Numbered from the stretch's first letter, positions 25,599 through 33,672 are shown. The stretch: 53,302 bases of DNA from Pseudomonadota bacterium (GCA_021780935.1 JAJXXT010000100.1:1-53302); one strand, 5' to 3'. Program-made: numbers and translations. Notes: generated from the sequence alone by a model not told the origin.

Positions 25599-26801
25599 GT
25601 GACCCCAGAGTTGGAAGAGTTCAGGCAGCGCATTCTTTCGCATGCCAAGCTAGCTGTAGGCAGGGCCCAAAAAGTCGATTCCGAGGCTGGCACGAACACG
25701 TCGCTTGTCTTGCCGTTCCTGACCACGCTGGGGTACGACGTTGGAAACCCGGACGAGGTATCGCCGGAGCATCACGCTGACTTTTCCGAGAAATATCAAA
25801 ATAAAGTTGACTATGCAATACTACACAATAATGTCCCTGTTGTAGCCATTGAATCAAAAAAAGTCGGCTCTACAATGAAAGATGATAGAGGACAGCTTCG
25901 TAGTTATTTTAATGCATGCCAAACAGTCAAATTAGGAATTCTTACTGACGGTCTGAAATACGAATTTTACGCAGACTCGGATAAACCAAACATGATGGAT
26001 GATACAGCTTTTCTTCGCTTCGATTTGATGGATTTCACGAAAGACGGGACGATTAATGACAACACGCTTGGCGGAATCGCAGCAATCAGAAGTGGTTTGT
26101 TCAATCCGGAAGACGTTGGCGCGGAAGCAAAGCGGAAACTACTTTTTGAATCAATCGTGAAGATGATAAAGCATTATAAGGATCAGCCGTCGGATGACTT
26201 TGTTCGATTTGTTCTCAGTCAGCCGGAAGTAGGCGGCAAAATTACGAAACTTACCCAGAAGATTGTCGATGCAAACCGAGATGCTGTGAAGTCTGCGATG
26301 GAAGCCTTCGTGGCCCAGGAAGCGCTCGCACGCTTCGGCTACGCCCCCAAGGACGTTGTCAGGGCTCAGCCGGAGCGATCCGAAATACCTGCTGCTACCC
26401 CAATGACTGCACCGGAAGCGGAAGTTGAAGCAAATACGCCGTCCGATCGGGAAATGGCTCTGCTGGTTTACGTCAAAAATCGGCTGTTTTTCCTTGCCCG
26501 AAGCGAAGTTTTATTTGGCGAGATTGAGAAAATAAAATTTAGAAAAAACAAAAATTCCTTTCGAATTTACTACGAGAGACCGAATAACGGGTCTATTTTT
26601 GATTATAAAGAACACAAAGATGGCAGCGTAGTGCTGCAGTTCCCCGCTCTTGGCGGCGAGGATGTTCCCTATGTTCCGTCGCCGCAACTGGATGACTTCC
26701 TTTTGAAGGCGTTTACACAGCGCGTCACGGAGGCTGGTATTTCCCTGGAATCCGCGCCGATCCTTCGGGCGATCACAGGTGGACAGTCAGTGGCTTCATA
26801 G
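25599..26801 (+). CDS. Solitary HsdR-N-type PD-(D/E)XK nuclease domain protein (COG4748-like)
   Basis: A 400-residue protein resembling the N-terminal nuclease domain of type I restriction subunits. D71 (NKVDYAI) and E85-S-K87 (VAIESKK) form a plausible PD-(D/E)XK centre, followed by QLRSYFNA, which matches the conserved QxxxY element of RecB-like nucleases. No helicase motor and no methylase or specificity subunit is adjacent. The C-terminal part (about 285-400) is a separate domain after a Pro/Glu-rich linker. GAGGAGG precedes GTG 25599. The gene is visibly richer in A and T, with AAA/ATT/TTT codons rare in its neighbours, pointing to horizontal transfer. An anti-phage or DNA-processing role is likely but unproven. 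Confidence 0.8.
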   Translation: MTPELEEFRQRILSHAKLAVGRAQKVDSEAGTNTSLVLPFLTTLGYDVGNPDEVSPEHHADFSEKYQNKVDYAILHNNVPVVAIESKKVGSTMKDDRGQLRSYFNACQTVKLGILTDGLKYEFYADSDKPNMMDDTAFLRFDLMDFTKDGTINDNTLGGIAAIRSGLFNPEDVGAEAKRKLLFESIVKMIKHYKDQPSDDFVRFVLSQPEVGGKITKLTQKIVDANRDAVKSAMEAFVAQEALARFGYAPKDVVRAQPERSEIPAATPMTAPEAEVEANTPSDREMALLVYVKNRLFFLARSEVLFGEIEKIKFRKNKNSFRIYYERPNNGSIFDYKEHKDGSVVLQFPALGGEDVPYVPSPQLDDFLLKAFTQRVTEAGISLESAPILRAITGGQSVAS

Positions 26802-26913
26802 GCAACGGCTGGAAGGTGGCAGCAACTTAAATTTTGCCTGCGCCGTCGGCGGCTCATAAGAAGACAATTGGAGCGAAGTAACAGGGACACGAGGCAACCG
26901 TTGACAGTTATAG

Positions 26914-27408
26914 TTACACGGTCAACAGGCCGTCGGATTTGATTTCGTCGAGGACGAAGAAGGTGCGGACCTGGCGGACGCCGGGGAGCGCGATGAGCTT
27001 TTCCGCGTGCAGGCGGTTGTAGCCGGCAATGTCGCGGACGCGGATTTTCAGGAAATAATCCACGTCGCCGGCGACGAGGTGGCATTCCAGCACCGGGGCG
27101 AGGGCGCGCACCGCGGCCTCGAAGGCGGCGAAGCTTTCGCGGGTGGAACGGTCGAGCACGACGCCCGCCAGCACCACCGTCCCCTGCCCTACCGCCTCCG
27201 GCGCGATGAGGGCACGGACGGCGCGGATGACGCCGCGCTCGAACAGGCGACGGGTGCGGGCGAGGCAGGCGGATTCCGAGAGATGGGCGCGGGCGGCAAG
27301 GTCCTTGTTGGACAGGCGGCCGTCCTCCTGCAGCGCGCGCAGGATGCGGCGGTCGGCGGGGCTCAGCTCCGGGCTGGGCGTCGATTCTGCGGCGGATGCG
27401 GGCTTCAT
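26914..27408 (-). CDS. acdR: Lrp/AsnC family regulator, probable AcdR
   Basis: A 164-residue regulator with an N-terminal HTH (LSPADRRILRALQEDGRLSNKDLAARAHLSESACLARTRRL, about 15-56) and a C-terminal RAM/ligand domain with VLECHLVAGDVDYFLKIRVRD. It is divergent from the ACC deaminase gene across 124 bases, the classical acdR-acdS layout, in which AcdR activates acdS in response to ACC. The specific role is inferred from that layout. The last bases overlap the GC/AT transition at the edge of the nuclease island. Confidence 0.85.
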   Translation of the reverse strand: MKPASAAESTPSPELSPADRRILRALQEDGRLSNKDLAARAHLSESACLARTRRLFERGVIRAVRALIAPEAVGQGTVVLAGVVLDRSTRESFAAFEAAVRALAPVLECHLVAGDVDYFLKIRVRDIAGYNRLHAEKLIALPGVRQVRTFFVLDEIKSDGLLTV

Positions 27409-27532
27409 CCGTGGAAGATGCGGCGAAATGTGCCCGAACGCCAGGAGATGCGTGGCGCCGGCGCGGATTTGCGCAGCCCATGCGGCGGGGTTGCGGCTAT
27501 GATGGCGGCGACCTCAACACGGGATTTCCGCC

Positions 27533-28537
27533 ATGGATCTTTCACGCTTTCCGCGCGTCAAGCTCGCCTTCTTCCCCTCGCCGATCCACCGGCTCGACCG
27601 GATGTCGGAGGCACTCGGCATCGAGCTTTGGGCGAAGCGCGACGACATCGCCTCCGGCCTCGCGTTCGGCGGCAACAAGATCCGCAAGCTGGAGTTTCTC
27701 GCCGCCGACGCGCTGGCGCAGGGCTGCGACACGCTGGTCTCGATCGGCAATATCCAGAGCAACCATACGCGCCAAGTGGCGGCGGTGGCGGCGAAGCTCG
27801 GGATGAAATGCCGGCTGGTGCAGGAGGAATGGACGCGCTGGCCGGACCCGACCTACGAGAAAGTGGGTAATATCCTGCTCTCGCGCATCATGGGGGCGGA
27901 GACGATCCTGGATGGCGAGGGATATTCCACCGCCGAGAAGGCGACCTGGCAGCAGGCGCTGGAGCAGGTGCGGCGCGAGGGCGGCAAGCCCTATGCGATT
28001 CCGGCCGGCGCCTCCGACCATCCGCTCGGCGGGCTAGGCTATGCCGCTTTCGCCGAGGAGGTGGCCGCACAGGAGCGCGAGATGGGCGTGTTCTTCGACA
28101 CCGTGGTGACGGCGACCTGCACCGGCTCGACCCAGGCGGGGATGGTAGTGGGGTTTGCCGCGCAGAGCCGCCGGCGGCGGCTGATCGGCATCGACACCGC
28201 CGCCGATGCCGCGATGACGCGGCGCGCGGTGAGCAAGATCGCGCACGCCACGGCGGCGGCGGTCGGGCTCAACACGGCGATCAGTGACGCGGATATCGTG
28301 ATCGACCCGCGCTTCTGCGGGCCGGATTACGGGCTGCCGGACGAGCCGACGATCGCGGCGATCCGCATGGCGGCGACGCATGAGGGGATGCTCACGGACC
28401 CGGTCTACGAGGGCAAGAGCATGGCCGGCGTGATCGCGATGGCGCGGGCGGGCGAGTTCGAGAAGGGTGCCAAGGTGCTCTATGTGCATCTCGGCGGCGC
28501 GCCGGCGCTCAACGCGTATCACAGCGCGTTCGACTGA
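27533..28537 (+). CDS. acdS: 1-aminocyclopropane-1-carboxylate deaminase
   Basis: PLP enzyme that opens the ring of ACC, the plant ethylene precursor, to give 2-oxobutyrate and ammonia. It has 334 residues and aligns closely with Pseudomonas AcdS: PLP lysine K49 (AFGGNKIRK), S76 (GNIQSNHT), Y292-E293 (DPVYEGKSM) and L320 (HLGGAPALN). The glutamate and leucine are the residues that separate true ACC deaminases from D-cysteine desulfhydrases, which carry Ser and Thr there. ATG 27533 has no strong Shine-Dalgarno; a TATGAT at 27498-27503 could be the -10. The product suggests contact with plants, where lowering ethylene helps host growth. Confidence 0.93.
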   Translation: MDLSRFPRVKLAFFPSPIHRLDRMSEALGIELWAKRDDIASGLAFGGNKIRKLEFLAADALAQGCDTLVSIGNIQSNHTRQVAAVAAKLGMKCRLVQEEWTRWPDPTYEKVGNILLSRIMGAETILDGEGYSTAEKATWQQALEQVRREGGKPYAIPAGASDHPLGGLGYAAFAEEVAAQEREMGVFFDTVVTATCTGSTQAGMVVGFAAQSRRRRLIGIDTAADAAMTRRAVSKIAHATAAAVGLNTAISDADIVIDPRFCGPDYGLPDEPTIAAIRMAATHEGMLTDPVYEGKSMAGVIAMARAGEFEKGAKVLYVHLGGAPALNAYHSAFD

Positions 28538-28571
28538 CGCACGGCAGACGGGGGCGCACGGCAGGTGGGGG
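28538..28571 (+). repeat. 17-bp tandem duplication directly after the acdS stop
   Basis: Bases 28538-28554 and 28555-28571 are the same 17-bp unit with two adjacent differences (AC versus GT). The first copy begins at the base after the TGA stop. Third stop-proximal duplication in the window. Confidence 0.9.
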
Positions 28572-28583
28572 CCGCTCGACGCT

Positions 28584-28614
28584 CCCAAAAATCTCTGTGA
28601 TTTCAAGGGGTTTT
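28584..28614 (+). terminator. Possible terminator after acdS
   Basis: CCCAAAAATC and GATTTCAAGGGG can pair around a TCTGT loop, with internal mismatches, and are followed by TTTT (28611-28614). It lies between acdS and the oppositely oriented tRNA-Val, where a terminator in both directions would be useful. Confidence 0.4.
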
Positions 28615-28620
28615 GCCGGA

Positions 28621-28695
28621 TGGTGGGCGCGACAGGGATTGAACCTGTGACCCCCACCGTGTCAAGGTGGTGCTCTCCCGCTGAGCTACGCGCCC
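28621..28695 (-). tRNA. tRNA-Val(GAC)
   Basis: Read on the minus strand, GGGCGCG at the 5' end (28695-28689) pairs with CGCGCCC (28631-28625), then ACCA, so the CCA tail is encoded. The D arm GCTCAGCGGGAGAGC, anticodon stem CCACC/GGTGG with loop TTGACAC (anticodon GAC) and T arm ACAGGTTCAATCCCTGT are all canonical. It reads valine GUC and GUU codons. Confidence 0.97.
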
Positions 28696-28822
28696 ATCCG
28701 TCGGGCGCTTGGTAGTCGCGAGCGGGGAACGGCGCAAGAGTGGCAGGGGCGGTGACGCGGCGCCCCTTCGCCCGTCATCGTTGCGGGGTTGTCGCGGCGA
28801 TGGCCGTGCGTATGGTGGCGCG

Positions 28823-29530
28823 ATGATGGTTCATGCACTACCCACGGTTCTCGCGGCGTTTCTAGCCTCCCTGGTGGAAGTGGTAGAGGCGTTCACCATC
28901 GTGCTGGCGGTGGGGGTGACGACGGGATGGCGGCCGGCGCTGGCGGGCGCCGGCGCGGGGCTGGCGGTTCTGGTGGTGCTGGTCGCGGCGCTCGGGCCGC
29001 TGCTGGCGACGGTGCCGCTCGCCGGCCTGCAGGCGGTGGTGGGGTTGCTGCTGCTGCTGTTCGGCATGCGCTGGCTGCGCAAGGCGGTGCTGCGCGCGGC
29101 GGGGCGCATCGCGCTGCACGACGAGGCGGCGACGTTCGACAAGGAACGGCGGCTGCTCGCCGGGCGGCCGGGATTCGCCGCCGGGGCCACGGCGTTTCAG
29201 GCGGTGGTGCTGGAGGGTGTGGAGGTGGTGTTCATCGTCATCGCCGTGGGCGCCGGGCGCGGGCTGCTGGGAGCGGCGAGCCTGGGGGCGGCGGCGGCGG
29301 CGCTGCTGGTGCTGGCGGCCGGTCTCCTGTTGCACCGGCCGCTGTCGTTGGTGCCGGAGAACACGCTGAAATTCGTCGTGGGGGTGATGCTGTCGGCGTA
29401 CGGCACGTTCTGGATCGGCGAGGCGATGGGGGCGGCCTGGCCGGGGGCGGATTTCTCGCTGCTGCCGATGGCGCTCGGGTTTCTGCTCGCGGCACTGGTC
29501 GCGGTGCGGGTCGCGGCGGTGCGGGCATGA
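28823..29530 (+). CDS. COG4280-type membrane protein with duplicated ExxE motif (FTR1-like)
   Basis: A 235-residue, six- to seven-helix membrane protein. Two related halves are visible: VEVVEAFTIVLAVG (E19, E22) in the first helix and LEGVEVVFIVIAVG (E131, E134) in the middle, each followed by a Gly/Ala-rich helix. FTR1 iron permeases have the same layout, with REGLE-type motifs in helices 1 and 4, so metal-ion transport is a reasonable hypothesis; this is inference. ATG 28823 or 28826 starts the first helix region. Its stop overlaps the next small gene as ATGA, which implies a joint function. Confidence 0.75.
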   Translation: MMVHALPTVLAAFLASLVEVVEAFTIVLAVGVTTGWRPALAGAGAGLAVLVVLVAALGPLLATVPLAGLQAVVGLLLLLFGMRWLRKAVLRAAGRIALHDEAATFDKERRLLAGRPGFAAGATAFQAVVLEGVEVVFIVIAVGAGRGLLGAASLGAAAAALLVLAAGLLLHRPLSLVPENTLKFVVGVMLSAYGTFWIGEAMGAAWPGADFSLLPMALGFLLAALVAVRVAAVRA

Positions 29531-29733
29531 GGGTGCTGCACGCGGCATGGGCCGAGTTGCTGGGGCTGTTCGTCGATGACGGATCGCTGGCGGCGGCGAT
29601 TCTGGTGCTGGTGGCGGCGGTGGCGTTGCTGCGCCGGGCGGGCATGATCGGCGGGCCGCTGGCGGGCGGGCTGCTGTTCGGCGGGCTGGTGGTGATCCTG
29701 CTGGAGAACGTGCGGCGCAGCGCGCGACGCTGA
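29527..29733 (+). CDS. Small membrane protein, 68 residues, coupled to the FTR1-like protein
   Basis: The ATG at 29527 overlaps the preceding TGA, a typical translational coupling. The product has two hydrophobic segments (about 20-36 and 41-58) separated by RRAG, and ends in a basic tail NVRRSARR. No family is recognised with certainty. Position and topology suggest an accessory subunit of the preceding transporter-like protein. Confidence 0.6.
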   Translation: MRVLHAAWAELLGLFVDDGSLAAAILVLVAAVALLRRAGMIGGPLAGGLLFGGLVVILLENVRRSARR

Positions 29734-29791
29734 ACCCGGCAGGAAATGGGGCGCGCGGGATTGTTTGCGGATCACCGCGCGCGGGCGTTCA

Positions 29792-30670
29792 ATGGGAAAG
29801 ATGGACGGTTTGTCGCTGGATACCGGTGCCGTACGAATCGAGCGCCCCGTGGCCGCCTCGGTGCCGCTGGTGTTCGCCTCGCCGCATTCCGGCCGCGACT
29901 ATCCCCCCGATTTCGTGGCCGCGGCGCGGCTCGACCGGCTGGGGCTGCGGCGCAGCGAGGATTGCTATGTCGATGAGCTGTTCGCGGCCGCACCGGCGTA
30001 TGGCGCCACCCTGGTGGCGGCGACATTTCCGCGCGTGTTCTGCGATCCGAACCGCGAGGCCTGGGAGCTCGACCCCGCCATGTTCGCGGACACGCTGCCG
30101 GACTGGGTGAACACGGCGAGCCCGCGGGCGGGGGCGGGGCTGGGCACCATCGCGCGCGTGGTGGGGACGGGGGAGACGATCTATCGCGGCAAGCTGTCCT
30201 TCGCCGAGGCGCAGGTGCGCGTGGCGGCGACCTGGCAGCCGTTTCATGCGGCGTTGCGCGAGGCGGTGGAGCGGACGCGGCGGCGCTTCGGCGCGTGCCT
30301 CCTGATCGACTGCCACTCCATGCCGGAGGCGAGCATGCCGCCGCGGCGGCGGGCGGATGTCGTGCTGGGCGACGCGCATGGCACGGCGTGCGACCCCGCG
30401 CTGATGCGGCGGATGGAGGAGTTGCTGACGCAGGAGGGATTTTCCGTGCGGCGCAACGACCCCTATGCCGGCGGCTATATCACCCGTCATTACGGCCGGC
30501 CGCGGGAGCAGGTGCACGCGCTGCAGATCGAGGTGAACCGAGGCCTCTATATGAGCGAGACGACGCTGGAGCGCAGTGCGGGGTTCGAGTCGCTGCGGCT
30601 GCGGCTGTCGCGGCTGGTGGCCTATCTCGCGCGGCACGCGGCAGAGGACCTCGGCGTCGCACCATTTTAG
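29792..30670 (+). CDS. N-formylglutamate amidohydrolase family protein (HutG-like)
   Basis: A 292-residue member of the FGase family, with the metal/active-site motifs FASPHSGRDYP near the N-terminus, FCDPNRE, and LLIDCHSMPE. The family includes N-formylglutamate deformylase of histidine degradation, but no other hut gene is present, and many family members have unknown amide substrates. ATG 29792 is used; a second ATG at 29801 is equally possible and neither has a good Shine-Dalgarno. It is transcribed 58 bases after the small membrane protein. Confidence 0.83.
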   Translation: MGKMDGLSLDTGAVRIERPVAASVPLVFASPHSGRDYPPDFVAAARLDRLGLRRSEDCYVDELFAAAPAYGATLVAATFPRVFCDPNREAWELDPAMFADTLPDWVNTASPRAGAGLGTIARVVGTGETIYRGKLSFAEAQVRVAATWQPFHAALREAVERTRRRFGACLLIDCHSMPEASMPPRRRADVVLGDAHGTACDPALMRRMEELLTQEGFSVRRNDPYAGGYITRHYGRPREQVHALQIEVNRGLYMSETTLERSAGFESLRLRLSRLVAYLARHAAEDLGVAPF

Positions 30671-30684
30671 AGCGTTCGAAAAAA

Positions 30685-30804
30685 ATGGCGGTGCCTTGCG
30701 ACACCGCCAAGTTTAGGGAGGAAACGTCCAAGAAGCAGGAAAACGGTCGAAACCGTCTTGCTGCGGTGCACAAGATAGGTCTGACTGAGGGGGTTAGCAA
30801 GTAA
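30685..30804 (+). CDS. Possible 39-residue protein
   Basis: A short frame from ATG 30685 to TAA 30802-30804. The predicted peptide is polar, Lys/Arg/Glu-rich and includes KFREETSKKQENGRNRL. Its codon use (AGG, GTT, GGT, ATA) is unlike the neighbouring GC-rich genes, so it does not look like random GC-driven frame. Against it, there is no Shine-Dalgarno, and a 7-bp stem-loop covers its first codons. The region could instead specify a small RNA. Confidence 0.35.
   Translation: MAVPCDTAKFREETSKKQENGRNRLAAVHKIGLTEGVSK
30687..30708 (+). terminator. Stem-loop after the HutG-like gene
   Basis: GGCGGTG (30687-30693) and CACCGCC (30702-30708) form a perfect 7-bp stem with an 8-base loop, 17 bases after the stop codon. 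It is preceded by an A-run (GAAAAAAATG) and followed by AAGTTTAGG rather than a U-tract, so it could end transcription on the opposite strand better than on this one. Confidence 0.4.
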
Positions 30805-30943
30805 AATTTTGCAATGCAGCACGCCGCAGGTCGGAGCCGCCGGCGGGGCGGCAAGGCAGGGGGCGGGCTGGAAAGATTACGATTTTTTGCCGGGGCGCCT
30901 GCGGACTCACACTCTTCTAACCCGATCCGGTATAAGCCGAGTC

Positions 30944-31927
30944 ATGCGTCGCCCTTCAATTGCTGGCATTGTGTTTGTTTTTGGACTGCTTGCGGCGGCC
31001 CCGGCGGCTTTTGCCGGGCAGACGTTGCTGCGGCCAAACCTGCACGCGCCGGTTTTTCGCAGCAGTTTCCTGGCCCGCAACTCCGGGCAGCCGGTGCACC
31101 CGCCGCCCTCCGCTTTCGGGCGCTGGGCGGTGCCGGCGCTGCCGGCGGGAGTGGCCGCGGGGCCCGCGCCGGCCGACCCCGGCAAGGCGTGCCGCCAGGC
31201 GATCGCCGCCGCCGAGCGCGCGAACCACGTGCCGGACCGGCTGATGCAGTCGATCGGCGTGGTGGAGAGTGGGCGGCCGAACGGACATGGCGGCGTCGAT
31301 CCGTGGCCTTGGAGCATCAATGTCGAGGGCACGAGCCATATCTATCCGACCCGCGCCGCGGTGATCGCCGCGGTGCTGGGGTTCGAGGCGCAGGGGATCC
31401 GTTCGATCGACATGGGCTGCATGCAGGTGAACCTGCTGCACCACCCGCACGCTTTCGCGACGCTGGCACAGGCGTTCGACCCCGGGGCGAACGCGGCCTA
31501 TGCCGGGAGGTTCCTGGCTTCGCTGTACGTCGCGACCGGGTCCTGGGCGGCGGCGACGGCGGATTACCACTCCCAGACGCCGGCGCTCGGCGCACCCTAT
31601 GCGCGCGAGGTGATGGCGATCTGGCCGCGCGAGCTGGGCCATGCGCCGCCACCGGGGATGACGATGCTGCCGCCGCAGCTCGCCTTTGCCGCGGCCGCAG
31701 CGCCGGCCCTGGGGGCGGCGGCGCCGGCCAATGCGTTCAGCCAGAACATGTGGACGCACAACATGTGGACCGTGGCTCCGAAGCTGCCGGTGGGCAGCGG
31801 CATGTTGCTGCGCGGACCGCCGCCGGCGATCATCCGGCTGCCGGCTGGCATGATCGGCAAGTCACTGGCAGCCTATCGCGCCGCACCGGTGCGGCTCGCG
31901 CAGCGGGTGGCTCTCGCGCAACGGTGA
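30944..31927 (+). CDS. Periplasmic lytic transglycosylase (SLT domain)
   Basis: A 327-residue exported protein with a signal peptide (1-25, ending AAFAG). The SLT-type domain spans about 80-260, with catalytic glutamate E108 in SIGVVESGRP, and GIRSIDMGCMQVNL and ATADYHSQTP typical of the fold. It cleaves peptidoglycan glycan strands by forming 1,6-anhydromuramic ends. The last 75 residues are Ala/Pro-rich and probably disordered. ATG 30944 starts the signal peptide; TATAAG 12 bases upstream may be a -10 element, giving a very short leader. Confidence 0.85.
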   Translation: MRRPSIAGIVFVFGLLAAAPAAFAGQTLLRPNLHAPVFRSSFLARNSGQPVHPPPSAFGRWAVPALPAGVAAGPAPADPGKACRQAIAAAERANHVPDRLMQSIGVVESGRPNGHGGVDPWPWSINVEGTSHIYPTRAAVIAAVLGFEAQGIRSIDMGCMQVNLLHHPHAFATLAQAFDPGANAAYAGRFLASLYVATGSWAAATADYHSQTPALGAPYAREVMAIWPRELGHAPPPGMTMLPPQLAFAAAAAPALGAAAPANAFSQNMWTHNMWTVAPKLPVGSGMLLRGPPPAIIRLPAGMIGKSLAAYRAAPVRLAQRVALAQR

Positions 31928-32249
31928 GGCGGGGCTGCGGATCTTCTTCTGGGAGCAGGACGGGCCCGAGAGCAACATCCGTCAGACCGGAATCGGGCAG
32001 GCTGACGAGGTTGCTCGCCCTAACAGAGGCATGGAGCGGTTTCGGCGTGACACGATCGGCTGAACCCGCGCTGGGCGCGGCGGTCGGTGCGTGGCGAGGA
32101 GGAGATCGGGCGGCTGGAGCGCGCCGAGGTGTTACGCGAGGGCGTGTTGCGCGCGGGCGCTGTGCGCGGCCCGACCTGAGCAGGCGGAGCTTCGACGGGC
32201 TGGCGTAACCACGCTTGCAAGGCCGCGCGCTTGGTCCTACGGAACCGCG
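31928..32249. other. 322-bp stretch without a supported gene
   Basis: No frame here starts well and shows a known family. A short run ending at TGA about 32179 reads like a charged helix (GEEEIGRLERAEVLREG) but has no start codon in frame, so it may be a gene remnant or chance. No strong hairpin, repeat or promoter was seen; the ctaG promoter presumably lies in the last 100 bases. Confidence 0.5.
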
Positions 32250-33245
32250 ATGTCTGCCGCCTTATCCGAAGTTTCCAGCCGTGCCGGTGATGAACCGGGG
32301 CGCGAAGGGTTGCACGGCTGGGCATGGCACGGCGGCGTGGTGGCGCTCGGCGCCTTGCTAGCCTGGCTATCGGCGACGCACCCCGCGGAAATGCCGTTCT
32401 GGATGCCGTGGAATTTCTCCTGGCCGGAATATCTCACCACCGCGCTGGTGCTGCTGTGGTATCTGCGCGGACTGGCGCGCATGACGCCGGAGGAGCGGCC
32501 GTCCGCGGGGCGGCGCATCGCGTTCTTCCTGGGGCTCGGCGCTGTCTATGCCGTCCTGCAGACGCATTTCGACTACATGGCGCAGCACATGTTTTTCCTG
32601 AACCGCGCACAGCACGTGGTGATGCACCATATCGGGGCGTTTCTGATCGCGCTTGGCTTCTCGGGGCCGGCTTTGCGGCGCGGCATGCCGGGGTGGATGC
32701 TGCGCATCGTTGACTGGAAACCGCTGCGCCGGGCGATCGGCGCGTTGCAGCAGCCGGTGCTGGCGCCGTTCCTGTTCGTCGGTTTGTTTTATTTCTGGCT
32801 GATCCCCGCGGTGGAATTCCGGGCCATGCTCGACCCGACGATCTACGCGGTGATGAACTGGAGCATGGTGCTAGACGGCGTGCTGTTCTGGACGCTGGTG
32901 CTGGACCCGCGGCCGAAGCCGCCGGCACGCATCGGCTACGGCACGCGCGCGGCGCTCTCGATCCTGGTGATGTTCCCGCAGATCGGGCTGGGCGCGGTGA
33001 TCGCGTTCGCGACGACCGATCTTTACCCGTTCTACAACCTGTGCGGGCGGCTCTACCCTTCGATCGGCGCGCTGTCCGACCAGCATTTCGGCGGCCTCAT
33101 GATGTGGATCCCGCCGGCGATGATGAGTGCGATCGGCGTGGTCGTGGTCATCAACGCGCTGCGCCTGCACGAGAACAACATGGAGGAACTATCGGATGAC
33201 GCCACGGCCCTTGCTGAACGCGCCCGCGCCTGGACCGGCCTTTAG
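32250..33245 (+). CDS. ctaG: Cytochrome c oxidase assembly factor, caa3_CtaG family
   Basis: A 331-residue integral membrane protein with about seven helices and the conserved histidines of the caa3_CtaG family (HFDYMAQHMFFLNRAQHVVMHHIG). In Bacillus, CtaG is needed for a functional caa3 oxidase, probably for CuB insertion; the same role is likely here. The ATG at 32250 is preferred because the upstream in-frame extension is Arg/Cys-rich and unrelated. The gene overlaps the PCuAC copper chaperone by 50 bases, and a SCO gene converges on the pair. Confidence 0.85.
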   Translation: MSAALSEVSSRAGDEPGREGLHGWAWHGGVVALGALLAWLSATHPAEMPFWMPWNFSWPEYLTTALVLLWYLRGLARMTPEERPSAGRRIAFFLGLGAVYAVLQTHFDYMAQHMFFLNRAQHVVMHHIGAFLIALGFSGPALRRGMPGWMLRIVDWKPLRRAIGALQQPVLAPFLFVGLFYFWLIPAVEFRAMLDPTIYAVMNWSMVLDGVLFWTLVLDPRPKPPARIGYGTRAALSILVMFPQIGLGAVIAFATTDLYPFYNLCGRLYPSIGALSDQHFGGLMMWIPPAMMSAIGVVVVINALRLHENNMEELSDDATALAERARAWTGL

Positions 33246-33666
33246 GCTCACTGTCGGCGCCCTAGCGCTGGCTGCGATGGCGGCCGGCGCGCCGCCGGGC
33301 GTGACCGTGCAAGGGGCGTGGATGCGCATGATCATCGCCTCGCGGCCGGCGGCAGGTTATTTCACGCTGACCAACGACAGCGCCACGGCGCTGAGCCTGG
33401 TGGCGGCGAGTTCGCCCGGATGTGGCACGCTGATGCTGCACAAGAGCATGACCATGAACGGGCAGGACATGATGGTGATGGAGAAGTCCGTGCCCCTGCC
33501 CGCGCACGGCAAGGTCGTGTTTGCACCCGGTGGCTATCATCTGATGTGCATGCAGCCGGGGCCCGCGGTGAAGCCGGGGGCGACGGTGCCGGTGACGTTG
33601 CGTTTCAGCAATGGCAAAGCCATCACGGCCCGCTTCCCCGTGCTCGACGCGATGGGGAAGAAGTAG
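33196..33666 (+). CDS. Periplasmic copper chaperone PCu(A)C
   Basis: A 156-residue exported protein with the exact copper-binding pattern H82-X10-M93-X21-H115-X-M117 of the PCu(A)C family. The N-terminal hydrophobic region (about 17-32) should act as signal peptide after a Pro-rich lead. It carries Cu(I) in the periplasm and hands it to the CuA site of cytochrome oxidase, together with SCO. ATG 33196 has GGAGG at 33182-33186 inside the ctaG gene, so the 50-base overlap is real and translation is coupled. Confidence 0.9.
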   Translation: MTPRPLLNAPAPGPAFRLTVGALALAAMAAGAPPGVTVQGAWMRMIIASRPAAGYFTLTNDSATALSLVAASSPGCGTLMLHKSMTMNGQDMMVMEKSVPLPAHGKVVFAPGGYHLMCMQPGPAVKPGATVPVTLRFSNGKAITARFPVLDAMGKK

Positions 33667-33672
33667 CGCCAC

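Noticed and set aside
25492..26826. GCAGCAAC on both sides of the nuclease gene (25492-25499 and 26819-26826) as a target-site duplication
   Set aside because: Only 8 bases, no inverted terminal repeats and no transposase; chance is a sufficient explanation.
26900..26926. GTTGAC/GTCAAC inverted repeat at the end of the Lrp gene as a terminator
   Set aside because: Loop is 15 bases, stem only 6, with no U-tract on either strand.
32091..32249. N-terminal extension of CtaG by 53 codons
   Set aside because: Arg/Cys-rich and unrelated to the family; the conserved protein begins at the ATG 32250 region.
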